NCBI GenBank assembly: GCA_964557845.1
Contig: CAZLBV010000057.1
Coordinates: 1 to 10,722 of the forward strand
DNA from: CAZLBV01 sp964557845
GTDB taxonomy: Bacteria > Acidobacteriota > Aminicenantia > Aminicenantales > Aminicenantaceae
Reading direction: 5' to 3'
Length of the DNA: 10,722 nt
The notes under the pieces were generated by a model. The model saw only the letters and a program-made list of their open reading frames with translations. It searched no databases and was not told the origin of the DNA. Position numbers and translations under genes: made by a program. The stretch's first letter is position 1; each line of letters opens with the position of its first letter. Below, piece by piece: positions 1 through 5,452 of the stretch.

Positions 1-884
1 AACTTCAAACCGGAATCATCTCCATGCGCCATGATAACCGCACCCACCAAACGAGTCGAAACACCCCAGGAGGTTTGCCAGGCGTACTGAAGATTTTGAT
101 TCCTGTCTTCAAAACGTATGTTGAATACTTTAGAAAAATTTTGCCCCAGATTATGGGATGTTCCCATCTGAAGGGCCTTACCATCTGACATCAAAGCCTC
201 AATCGCGTAGGTGGCCATTGCTCCTGCAAACTTTTCTCTTTCTGATTTTCTGCCCCATAGTACAGGTATGGCTAATTCTTGTTCTGAAAAATCTCTGTAC
301 ATAGATAGAATTTTCATAGTTTCTGCTTGGGCCTGCTCATAGGTTTCATGAACAGTATGGCCTTCCTGCCATAAAAACTCTGTTGTTCTCAAAAAAGGTC
401 TGGTGACCTTTTCCCACCGTACAATATTGGCCCATTGGTTTATCAATAAGGGAAGATCTCGCCATGATCTGATCCACTTCGAATACATACTGCCTATGAT
501 CGCTTCTGAAGTCGGCCTTACGGCCAGCCTCTCTTCCAACTCTTCACTTCCTCCAATAGTCACCCAAGCCACCTCAGGTGAAAATCCTTCCAAGTGCGAA
601 GCTTCCTTTCTCAAAAAACTCTCGGGTACGAATAAAGGGAAATAAGCATTGGCATGCCCTAATTCTTTTATCCGCAGGTCCAACAACTTCTGAATATTTT
701 CCCAGACCGCATATCCATATGGCCGGATGACCATAATTCCCTTCATAGGAGCATAGTCGGCCATTTCTGCTTTCTTGATTATTTCGATATACCATTTAGA
801 AAAATCTTCACTTTTTTGGGTAATTTTTTTAACCAATCGTTCTTCTTTATTCACTATCATCTCCGATACAAAAATCCTGCTCAT
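1..884 (-). CDS. proS: Prolyl-tRNA synthetase, archaeal/eukaryote type (partial, C-terminus beyond left edge)
   Basis: Cytoplasmic class II aminoacyl-tRNA synthetase that charges tRNA-Pro with proline. I translated the minus strand: 294 codons are open from the ATG at 884 to the left edge. Visible motifs are ADYAPMKG (42-49) and VIRPYGYAVWE (52-62), which are typical of the archaeal/eukaryote-like ProRS. Also present are the proline-pocket TSE (125-127), motif 2 with R156-W-E158 and RTTEFLWQEGHT (166-177), GTSHNLGQNFSK (241-252), and a motif-3-like stretch with R278. The long editing insertion of the common bacterial ProRS is absent between motifs 2 and 3, as expected for this type. The start at 884 has AGGTGAG about 7 bases upstream; an in-frame ATG at 860 is possible but its purine run touches the codon. 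The anticodon-binding and C-terminal domains lie outside the window. Family assignment is firm; the subtype is by motif memory. Confidence 0.95.
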   Translation of the reverse strand, partial: MSRIFVSEMIVNKEERLVKKITQKSEDFSKWYIEIIKKAEMADYAPMKGIMVIRPYGYAVWENIQKLLDLRIKELGHANAYFPLFVPESFLRKEASHLEGFSPEVAWVTIGGSEELEERLAVRPTSEAIIGSMYSKWIRSWRDLPLLINQWANIVRWEKVTRPFLRTTEFLWQEGHTVHETYEQAQAETMKILSMYRDFSEQELAIPVLWGRKSEREKFAGAMATYAIEALMSDGKALQMGTSHNLGQNFSKVFNIRFEDRNQNLQYAWQTSWGVSTRLVGAVIMAHGDDSGLK

Positions 885-1049
885 TCTAAATCTCACCTGA
901 TATTTTGTCAATAAAACCACTTTCAGATCGAACTGAAACGCCACGATATCACCGATACCTCTTATATTTTACGGCTCAGACCGGGGTGAAAACAGTATGA
1001 TTTCAGGTATAATATCCCTATAAAACAAAAGCAAATCCAACCCTGGATG

Positions 1050-1094
1050 GGGGTGGGAAAAAATATCACCCCTTATTTCATCCAAAAGGGTGAT
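1050..1094 (+). promoter_or_regulatory. Possible switching hairpin region in the PilZ leader
   Basis: GGGGTG at 1050-1055 can pair with CACCCC at 1067-1072 (11-base loop). The same C-run, ATCACCC at 1065-1071, can instead pair with GGGTGAT at 1088-1094 (16-base loop). The two stems exclude each other, which is the geometry of an attenuator or riboswitch. No U-tract follows the second stem, so it is not a plain terminator. It also lies upstream of the best promoter candidate, so it may be a DNA-level site instead. Pairings were read by eye, without energies. Confidence 0.3.
1065..1083 (+). repeat. 19-base repeated leader element, copy 1
   Basis: The element begins ATCACCCC and ends TTCATCC. 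It matches 16 of 19 bases with 1662-1680, and each copy lies upstream of one of the two divergent PilZ-like genes. It is either a shared regulatory site or a remnant of gene duplication. Confidence 0.5.
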
Positions 1095-1131
1095 TGACCA
1101 TGTCATTCAAAATATGGCATCTTATTTTCTC

Positions 1132-1160
1132 CTGACAATAGTAGGCGGATTAAGTGTTAT
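1132..1160 (+). promoter_or_regulatory. Candidate promoter of the first PilZ gene
   Basis: CTGACA at 1132-1137 (5 of 6 to the -35 consensus) is followed after 17 bases by TGTTAT at 1155-1160 (4 of 6 to -10). Transcription would begin near 1167, giving a leader of about 24 bases that includes the AAGGAG site at 1179-1184. Moderate sequence match only. Confidence 0.35.
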
Positions 1161-1190
1161 GTGCCAAATTAATCCCATAAGGAGCTCCGA

Positions 1191-1523
1191 GTGAATAACG
1201 CTTTAAACGAAAAAGGTTTTAATCTTTCACTCCCGACTTTAGTTAAGGGAAAAACCGCCTCTGGTGAAAATTTTGAAGAGAAAACAGTATTATCATACAT
1301 CAGTCATACCGGCACCTCCTTCTGGTTGACCAATAATGTATTGATAGACTCAAAATTAAAATTGATCATAGATCTCCCCCCTAAATTATCAGAGGATAAA
1401 GACCTTAAACTCATCATAAACGGAAATGTAATATTTGTAGAAGCCGCCAAGAACCGGAATACGAAACAAAGAGTCTCCCTCAAGTTTGAAAATAAATATA
1501 TTATTGATGAGGCTAAAAAATAA
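1191..1523 (+). CDS. Divergent PilZ-like protein 1 (110 aa)
   Basis: Small soluble single-domain protein, probably a beta-barrel of the PilZ fold. It aligns by eye with the canonical PilZ protein at 3050-3466: LSLPTLVKG (12-20), GENFEEKTV (25-33), YISHTG (36-41), LKLIIDLPP (56-64) and NGNVIFVE (77-84). PilZ proteins normally bind cyclic di-GMP through RxxxR and D/NxSxxG. Here the RxxxR positions read E7 and N11, and the second motif keeps S38 and G41 but has Y36 in place of D/N. Binding of c-di-GMP is therefore doubtful, and a protein-protein role is as likely. The GTG start is chosen because AAGGAG lies 6 bases upstream. The next gene, a paralogue, is 167 bases downstream. The fold call is moderately sure; the function is unknown. 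Confidence 0.75.
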   Translation: MNNALNEKGFNLSLPTLVKGKTASGENFEEKTVLSYISHTGTSFWLTNNVLIDSKLKLIIDLPPKLSEDKDLKLIINGNVIFVEAAKNRNTKQRVSLKFENKYIIDEAKK

Positions 1524-1661
1524 TAATTTATACACATCTTAAATCCTTCCAAAACTTCTCTCGAAGGTAAGTCCGTTCGATTCAAATAACGCTTATTCAA
1601 ATCAGAAAAGAATTGTTTAATCGCTCCCCTAACCTGTTTCGATGATATGGGTTATATAAAG

Positions 1662-1680
1662 ATCACCCCGAAATTCATCC
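1662..1680 (+). repeat. 19-base repeated leader element, copy 2
   Basis: Second copy of the ATCACCCC...TTCATCC element (16 of 19 identical to 1065-1083). It ends 10 bases before the annotated TTG start of the second PilZ-like gene, so it could affect translation there. The copies are 597 bases apart and both precede PilZ paralogues. Confidence 0.5.
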
Positions 1681-1690
1681 TTAGAAGGGA

Positions 1691-2104
1691 TTGAAAACAA
1701 GCAGTTTCTCTGTCAAAATGCAATACGAAATGGAAATAAACAAAACTATAGATGAAACCTCTCTGCCTCGAAACAATTCTATTTACAAAGATGAAAAAAC
1801 TTTTAAGTTGGCTTTGTCAGCTCAGATAAACGGTATTAATTCATCTGGAGAAGAATTTGAGGAAAGGTCTGTCCTCCTTAAAATCAGTGCCCGGGAAGCT
1901 TATTTTTATTTGAAATCAAAGGTAAAAGAAGGCTCCCGGCTTAATTTGACCCTCCATATTCCGAAAACCTTGATCCTGGAAAAAAATCTATATCTATGCT
2001 TATCCGGAAATGTATCCAATATAAAATCTAATGGGGATAAAGAAAAAGATCAATTGATCCAACTGGGTCTTAATAAAGGCTACAAAATCCAACCGGCTCC
2101 CTAA
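1691..2104 (+). CDS. Degenerate PilZ-like protein 2 (up to 137 aa)
   Basis: A second paralogue of the PilZ-like group. Shared blocks are FKLALSAQING (38-48), GEEFEERSVLLKIS (53-66), LNLTLHIP (84-91) and LSGNV (104-108). It has decayed further at the ligand sites: the RxxxR positions read E35 and K39, and the D/NxSxxG segment reads K64-I-S-A-R-E69, losing both the acidic/amide residue and the glycine. It probably does not bind c-di-GMP in the usual way. The first about 30 residues are variable and polar. The start is uncertain: TTG at 1691 has a purine run almost touching it, while ATG at 1718 and 1730 are in frame without a clear ribosome site. An in-frame stop at 1682 rules out anything earlier. 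A weak hairpin with a T-run follows the gene. Confidence 0.65.
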   Translation: MKTSSFSVKMQYEMEINKTIDETSLPRNNSIYKDEKTFKLALSAQINGINSSGEEFEERSVLLKISAREAYFYLKSKVKEGSRLNLTLHIPKTLILEKNLYLCLSGNVSNIKSNGDKEKDQLIQLGLNKGYKIQPAP

Positions 2105-2125
2105 TCTCCCCTTGCATTAAATCCT

Positions 2126-2156
2126 TTCTTTTTATTTTCCGAAAAAGAAGTTTTTT
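2126..2156 (+). terminator. Weak AU-rich hairpin with T-run after PilZ-like gene 2
   Basis: TTCTTTTT (2126-2133) pairs with AAAAAGAA (2142-2149) around an 8-base loop, followed by six T at 2151-2156. The stem has only one G-C pair, so efficiency is doubtful. It lies 22 bases after the stop codon, the expected place for a terminator. Confidence 0.4.
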
Positions 2157-2172
2157 CCTCGCTGGGGAAAAA
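2152..2172. other. Second hairpin just downstream
   Basis: TTTTTCCTC (2152-2160) pairs with GGGGAAAAA (2164-2172), 9 base pairs including one G-T, with a 3-base loop. It reuses the T-run of the previous hairpin as its left arm. No T-run follows on the plus strand. It could protect an mRNA 3' end or help termination. Confidence 0.35.
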
Positions 2173-2244
2173 CCATGCTTTTCTGATGGATTTATTTATG
2201 TCCTTTCCGTACGTAAACGGGGGAACTCCTCTAAATTCTTACAC

Positions 2245-2273
2245 TTGACAATAAATTTTTGTTTTTATAACAT
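2245..2273 (+). promoter_or_regulatory. Sigma70-type promoter of the LuxR-type regulator gene
   Basis: A perfect TTGACA at 2245-2250 is followed by TATAAC at 2266-2271 (15-base spacer) or TAACAT at 2268-2273 (17-base spacer). It sits about 60-90 bases before the regulator's ATG, leaving an untranslated leader of about 50 bases. It would start a two-gene unit: regulator and canonical PilZ. Confidence 0.55.
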
Positions 2274-2332
2274 AACACAAGATGTTTAATCCAGAATTTT
2301 TAATACAGTAATGAAGGGGAAAAAGTTATAAA

Positions 2333-3022
2333 ATGCAAGATAATAAATCAGATTTTTCGGCCGGAAAAATTATAACTACTTTAATTTACTGTACCTCCGA
2401 TCTGATACTTTCAGGAATCTTAAAAGTATTGGAGTCCGCCCCTGATATTAAAGTTATCAATGTCGAAAAGAATACCATTGATTCCTTTTTGGAATCGATA
2501 AAAAACAATAAACCTGATGTTATTCTTTTTGCAAATTCAGAACCTCTTCCTAACATTAGGGAAATATGCAAGGCAATTAAAGAAATTTCAGATGAAAAAA
2601 CAAAATCCCAGTTGATGCTCTTAGGTAACATCCCATCCCATGAAGAAGTTGTCGGGCTTATGAATGTAGGAGTCAGAGGATATTTCGATCTAAACGATCC
2701 ATCCAACCAGCTCTCCGACGCCATTCGGATCGTTTATAAAGAAGAAATATGGCTGCCGAGAGATAAAATGAGCAGTATTATGGATAGGATAATATCAGTA
2801 GTGGGACGGGATTTAAAAGAAAAAACACTTGATCAGTTAACTCCAACGGAATTCCAAGTTCTCAGATTGATCGGCCAAGGTAAAAGTAATGATGAAATCG
2901 CTCTAGCTATGTTCATATCAAAGAATACAGTCCGGTCTCATATAAAAAGCATTTATGCAAAATTAGACACGCACAGCCGCCTACAATTAGCTTTATATGC
3001 TATTAATTCAGCTCTGTTTTAA
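2333..3022 (+). CDS. LuxR/NarL-family regulator with degenerate receiver domain (229 aa)
   Basis: DNA-binding transcription regulator. Residues about 14-135 have the layout of a response-regulator receiver domain: PDVILF at 61-66, and GVRGYFDLND at 113-122 matching the usual GARGYLLKD. Residues 167-229 are a clear LuxR-type helix-turn-helix, with LTPTEFQVLRLIGQGKSNDE at 169-188 and FISKNTVRSHIKSIYAKL at 194-211. The phospho-acceptor aspartate is replaced by A67, the N-terminal acidic pair is missing (YCTS at 19-22), and the conserved lysine appears to be L120. It therefore cannot be switched by the usual aspartyl phosphorylation and is probably a pseudo-receiver. No histidine kinase gene is nearby. 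AAGGGG at 2314-2319 is the only ribosome-site candidate and is rather far (13 bases) from the ATG. An in-frame stop just upstream fixes the start. A PilZ gene follows 27 bases later. Confidence 0.88.
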   Translation: MQDNKSDFSAGKIITTLIYCTSDLILSGILKVLESAPDIKVINVEKNTIDSFLESIKNNKPDVILFANSEPLPNIREICKAIKEISDEKTKSQLMLLGNIPSHEEVVGLMNVGVRGYFDLNDPSNQLSDAIRIVYKEEIWLPRDKMSSIMDRIISVVGRDLKEKTLDQLTPTEFQVLRLIGQGKSNDEIALAMFISKNTVRSHIKSIYAKLDTHSRLQLALYAINSALF

Positions 3023-3049
3023 TACGCTCTGTGCTTCCAAGAGGACTAG

Positions 3050-3466
3050 ATGAGCAAAAAACCTACAAGCAAACAGAAAGTTTTTAAAAGCGGGGAAACT
3101 GCAATCCTGCTTTCTAAAATTCCTTCTGACCGCAGAAAGGAATGGCGCTTAAAATTGCCTCTGGCAGTTGAAGTCGAAGGCAAACTCCCTAAAGGAAAAA
3201 AATTTAAAGAAGAAACTACGATCGAAAACATCAGTTCTTCCGGCGCCTATTTCTGCCTCGACTCAGCCATAACAGTTGGCTCTAAATTGAATTTAATCAT
3301 AAATATTCCTCCTGATCTGACTGAAGGAAAAACCATAAAACTTAAATTGGGAGGATCAGCTGTTCGGTTAAAAAAATCCTCATCAGGCCAAAAAAAACAG
3401 GATGTGGCTCTAAGTTTTGATGAGAAATATAGTTTCATTGAAGAAGATCAATCCAGTACGGAATAG
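3050..3466 (+). CDS. PilZ-domain protein with intact c-di-GMP-binding motif (138 aa)
   Basis: Probable cytoplasmic receptor for cyclic di-GMP. Both signature motifs are present: R29-K-E-W-R33 (RxxxR) and N60-I-S-S-S-G65 (D/NxSxxG). After them come the barrel strands LNLIINIPPDL (80-90) and LKLGGSAVRL (98-107). The first about 24 residues are a basic, variable extension, and the last about 12 are acidic. It is a paralogue of the two divergent PilZ-like proteins upstream. Alone of the three it looks able to bind the ligand. GAGG lies 5 bases before the ATG. The short 27-base gap after the LuxR-type gene suggests co-transcription, so this pair may link c-di-GMP to transcription. The output partner is not visible. 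PilZ call strong; partnership inferred. Confidence 0.9.
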   Translation: MSKKPTSKQKVFKSGETAILLSKIPSDRRKEWRLKLPLAVEVEGKLPKGKKFKEETTIENISSSGAYFCLDSAITVGSKLNLIINIPPDLTEGKTIKLKLGGSAVRLKKSSSGQKKQDVALSFDEKYSFIEEDQSSTE

Positions 3467-3489
3467 CCCCTTCCTGCCCTGTTAATTCA

Positions 3490-4233
3490 ATGATCGATTC
3501 CAGAAATCATCCATCAACCACTGCCAGAACATTGCTGATTTCTGCACTCACAGGGGGAATTGCCACAGGAAAATCAGTTGTTGCCAATGTACTGAAGGAG
3601 CTTGGTTGTTATATTCATGAAGCTGATAAAGCCGCCCATAAGCTTACTGCTCCCAATACCCTTGCCTGGAAAAAGATCGTTTCTCGTTATGGACAGGAAA
3701 TTTTAAGTAACAATAAACACATTAACCGGCACAAATTAGGAAAGCTGGTATTTTCGGATAAAAAAGAATTAAACTTTCTAAATGAGCTTGTTCATCCTTA
3801 TGTCCTACAAGATCTCCTGAAAACCATAAAAGAAATACAGCAGAAAAATAAATACCAGATATTCATCTCCGAAGCAGCCATAGTTATCGAATCTGGATTC
3901 GCAAAATATTTTGAAAAAATAATCGTGGTATATTGTGATCCTGATATCCAACTTCAACGCCTCATGAAAAGAGATAGGATCATCCGGCCAGAAGCTTTGG
4001 ATAGAATAAACTCTCAAATGCCGGCTCAGGAAAAGCTTAAGCATGCCGATTACACTATCGATACCTCTGGGACACTCAAAGAAACTATTGAACAATCGGA
4101 AAGATTATATCGAAATCTTTTATCGGATTATCTGCTCAAACAGCAACAAAAAGCAGAAGATAAAAAACCAGAAGATAGAAGAGTAAAAATTAAAACCAGA
4201 ACCGGTAACAACTTAATGTCAAAACATAGGTAA
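3490..4233 (+). CDS. coaE: Dephospho-CoA kinase
   Basis: Catalyses the last step of coenzyme A synthesis, ATP-dependent phosphorylation of dephospho-CoA, in the cytoplasm. The P-loop TGGIATGKS is at 21-29, followed by the substrate-side HEAD46 in the place of the family's usual xxAD. Further marks are NELVHP (98-103), the lid region QRLMKRD (156-162), DRINSQMPAQEK (171-182) and ADYTIDTSG (186-194). It is 247 aa against about 200 for typical CoaE. The excess is an N-terminal extension of about 16 residues and a Lys/Gln/Arg-rich tail from about 217 to the end. No good ribosome site precedes ATG 3490; an in-frame TTG at 3532 would give a standard-length N-terminus but has none either. It lies 23 bases after the PilZ gene, so it may be read through from the regulator promoter. 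Confidence 0.93.
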   Translation: MIDSRNHPSTTARTLLISALTGGIATGKSVVANVLKELGCYIHEADKAAHKLTAPNTLAWKKIVSRYGQEILSNNKHINRHKLGKLVFSDKKELNFLNELVHPYVLQDLLKTIKEIQQKNKYQIFISEAAIVIESGFAKYFEKIIVVYCDPDIQLQRLMKRDRIIRPEALDRINSQMPAQEKLKHADYTIDTSGTLKETIEQSERLYRNLLSDYLLKQQQKAEDKKPEDRRVKIKTRTGNNLMSKHR

Positions 4234-4294
4234 CGCTTTTTCTATTTTTTATATTTATTCTCCTGATTTCTGGTTTCTGTCAGAAAGTCTCATC

Positions 4295-4326
4295 CACCCA
4301 TTCACTCATTGACCCATTCACCCATT
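4295..4326. repeat. Four tandem 8-base repeats at the coaE/DHS-like gene junction
   Basis: Four adjacent units read CACCCATT, CACTCATT, GACCCATT, CACCCATT. Two are identical and two differ at one position. The right-hand unit supplies the last two codons and part of the TGA stop of the minus-strand gene; the rest lie in the 3' untranslated space. A minisatellite of this size is prone to replication slippage. Gain or loss of whole units beyond the stop would not change the protein. Confidence 0.85.
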
Positions 4327-5280
4327 AATTTGTTCGCTCTTTGAGGATAGGGCTGCTGCAAAAAGAGGGATCATTATTTCATGATGTCCAATGAAATAAA
4401 ATCCCTTACTGGAATCTATCAGCGGCCTGGATACAATATTCTGAAAGGGCCTATAATGCCGGATAAAATCAAATACAGCAGTAGTCACTCCTTTTAGGGG
4501 AGTCCCTTGGTTTCTGATCAAAGAGACAGCCTTTAAAAATATCTCAGGCAGGATAACAGCAGAACCAATAGTAATAAAAACTCCTCCCTGATCGAGCTGT
4601 TTGATCAGAGAACAAAAAAGCAGAAAATCTCTTTGTGAACCGCGTCCGATTGCCTCTCCATCTGCATCGGGATGGAAATGAATAATATCTGTTCCGAACG
4701 CCACATGGACAGTAACGGGGATATTTAATTTATAGGCATTAGCAAATAAACTATAGTGTTTATAAGGGAAATCCGATTCTTCTATCATCTTGCCGACAGC
4801 CTCACCAATCCCCATTTCTCCCTTTGCCTGGTTGATAGCCTGATTCAAATATCTCCCTGTTTCCTCGGCCATTCCAAACCTGCCGTCTTTAATATATTCT
4901 TCCACATCTTCTGATGTTTGGCCGGAATAACTGATCTCAAAATCATGAATTATCCCCGCTCCGTTAAAGGCCAGACCATCGATCCATCCTTTTTGCATCA
5001 GATCCAAAACGACCGGATTTAATCCGACCTTAATGACATGTGCTCCCATAGAAACGATTATTGGCTTGTTTTTTTCCTTGGCTTTTTGACACCGGCAAAC
5101 AAAATCCTTGAAATCCTGGGCAGCCAATATATTGGGCAGGCTTTTTATAAAACTGCCTATCGAGTCATCAGGCTCCGCCGGTTTTCCAAAATGCGCGATA
5201 TTGACCTTACTTTCTCTCTCATTTAATTTGGTTGTGTGAATTTTACTCAATGACAACGGATCAAATTTATATCGACTCAT
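4318..5280 (-). CDS. Deoxyhypusine synthase-family protein, bacterial type (320 aa)
   Basis: Resembles the deoxyhypusine synthase (DHS, COG1899) Rossmann-like family. In archaea and eukaryotes DHS uses NAD and spermidine to modify a lysine of eIF5A. Bacteria lack eIF5A, so the substrate here is unknown. Recognisable blocks are KVNIAHFGKP (25-34), SMGAHVIKVGLNP (77-89), FNGAGIIHDFE (105-115), HVAFGTDIIHFHPDADG (192-208), GGVFITIGSAVILPE (232-246) and FIGHHEIMIPLFAAAL (296-311). In the C-terminal region, NIVSRPL (281-287) aligns by eye with the VSWGK of true DHS, putting L287 where the catalytic lysine would be. ATG 5280 has AGAGG about 7 bases upstream. It is convergent with coaE. Family call fairly sure; activity unproven and perhaps not classical DHS. 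Confidence 0.8.
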   Translation of the reverse strand: MSRYKFDPLSLSKIHTTKLNERESKVNIAHFGKPAEPDDSIGSFIKSLPNILAAQDFKDFVCRCQKAKEKNKPIIVSMGAHVIKVGLNPVVLDLMQKGWIDGLAFNGAGIIHDFEISYSGQTSEDVEEYIKDGRFGMAEETGRYLNQAINQAKGEMGIGEAVGKMIEESDFPYKHYSLFANAYKLNIPVTVHVAFGTDIIHFHPDADGEAIGRGSQRDFLLFCSLIKQLDQGGVFITIGSAVILPEIFLKAVSLIRNQGTPLKGVTTAVFDFIRHYRPFQNIVSRPLIDSSKGFYFIGHHEIMIPLFAAALSSKSEQING

Positions 5281-5302
5281 GCTTTTTCCTCTTTCCCTCA
5301 GC

Positions 5303-5325
5303 AGGCATTATATTTGAACATGCCT
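5303..5325 (-). promoter_or_regulatory. -10 box and overlapping inverted repeat before the DHS-like gene
   Basis: On the minus strand a perfect TATAAT occupies 5312-5307, about 27 bases before the ATG. It lies in an inverted repeat AGGCAT (5303-5308) / ATGCCT (5320-5325) with an 11-base centre. The -35 region is poor (T-rich, no TTGACA), so an activator or a weak promoter is possible. A repressor could bind the repeat. Low-confidence reading. Confidence 0.3.
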
Positions 5326-5371
5326 TGATCAAAAAAGCCTGTCTTCATTATATCAAGAAAACAAAAATTTA

Positions 5372-5389
5372 AAACCGTTTTAACGGTTT
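5372..5389. terminator. Palindromic hairpin, possible terminator of the HU-like gene
   Basis: AAACCGTT (5372-5379) and AACGGTTT (5382-5389) are exact inverted repeats around two T. On the minus strand the stem is followed by a T-rich stretch (TAAATTTTTG), so it may end the HU-like transcript. On the plus strand a T-run follows after six bases. It could instead be an operator. Confidence 0.4.
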
Positions 5390-5421
5390 ATGCTATTTTT
5401 TGCGTATGGAGTGAAGGCATC

Positions 5422-5452
5422 GTCTAACCTGGAGACAGGTTAGACCTTTTTT
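5422..5452 (+). terminator. Near-perfect intrinsic terminator, plus-strand orientation
   Basis: GTCTAACCTG (5422-5431) pairs perfectly with CAGGTTAGAC (5436-5445), a 10-bp stem closed by a GAGA tetraloop, followed by CTTTTTT (5446-5452). On the minus strand no T-run follows, so the signal is directional. The HU-like gene's stop codon (5440-5442, minus strand) lies in the right arm, and the T-run is antisense to its last codons. Confidence 0.75.

Larger units (their letters stand above)
885..1190. other. Divergent intergenic region between proS and the first PilZ gene
   Basis: This is 306 bases with no credible ORF. It must hold the promoters for proS (leftward) and the PilZ gene (rightward). 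I see a G-rich/C-rich hairpin region at 1050-1094, a 19-base element repeated before the second PilZ gene, and a moderate plus-strand promoter near 1132-1160. I do not see a T-box consensus for proS or a recognisable c-di-GMP riboswitch. A TTGACA on the minus strand at 906-911 is too close to the proS start to be its -35 box. Confidence 0.6.
5361..5452 (+). ncRNA. Candidate plus-strand small RNA ending in the orphan terminator
   Basis: A strong plus-strand terminator at 5422-5452 has no plus-strand gene before it. A possible promoter is TTGATC (5325-5330) with TATATC (5349-5354) 18 bases on, giving a start near 5361 and an RNA of about 90 bases. It would contain the 8-bp hairpin 5372-5389 and the terminator hairpin. 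Its last 13 bases or so would be antisense to the end of the HU-like gene. No known RNA family is recognised. Confidence 0.3.

Noticed and set aside
574..795. Separate small minus-strand ORF inside proS
   Set aside because: It is an alternative frame of the synthetase; the real frame carries all ProRS motifs without interruption.
906..911. TTGACA on the minus strand before proS
   Set aside because: Only 22 bases upstream of the start codon and overlapping the space needed for -10 and leader; no -10 fits.
885..1190. Possible c-di-GMP riboswitch or T-box
   Set aside because: Suggested by the neighbouring PilZ and proS genes, but I see neither the GEMM-type conserved blocks nor the T-box consensus on the proper strand.
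2311..2331. Six-codon mini-ORF (ATG to TAA) ending one base before the LuxR-type gene
   Set aside because: It could be a coupling leader peptide, but its own start lacks a ribosome site and such short ORFs are expected by chance.
4234..4294. Terminator of coaE
   Set aside because: TTTCTG and CAGAAA can pair (about 4267-4286), but the stem is weak and no T-run follows.
4295..4326. CRISPR-like array
   Set aside because: The repeats are 8 bases long and directly adjacent, with no spacers and no cas genes nearby.
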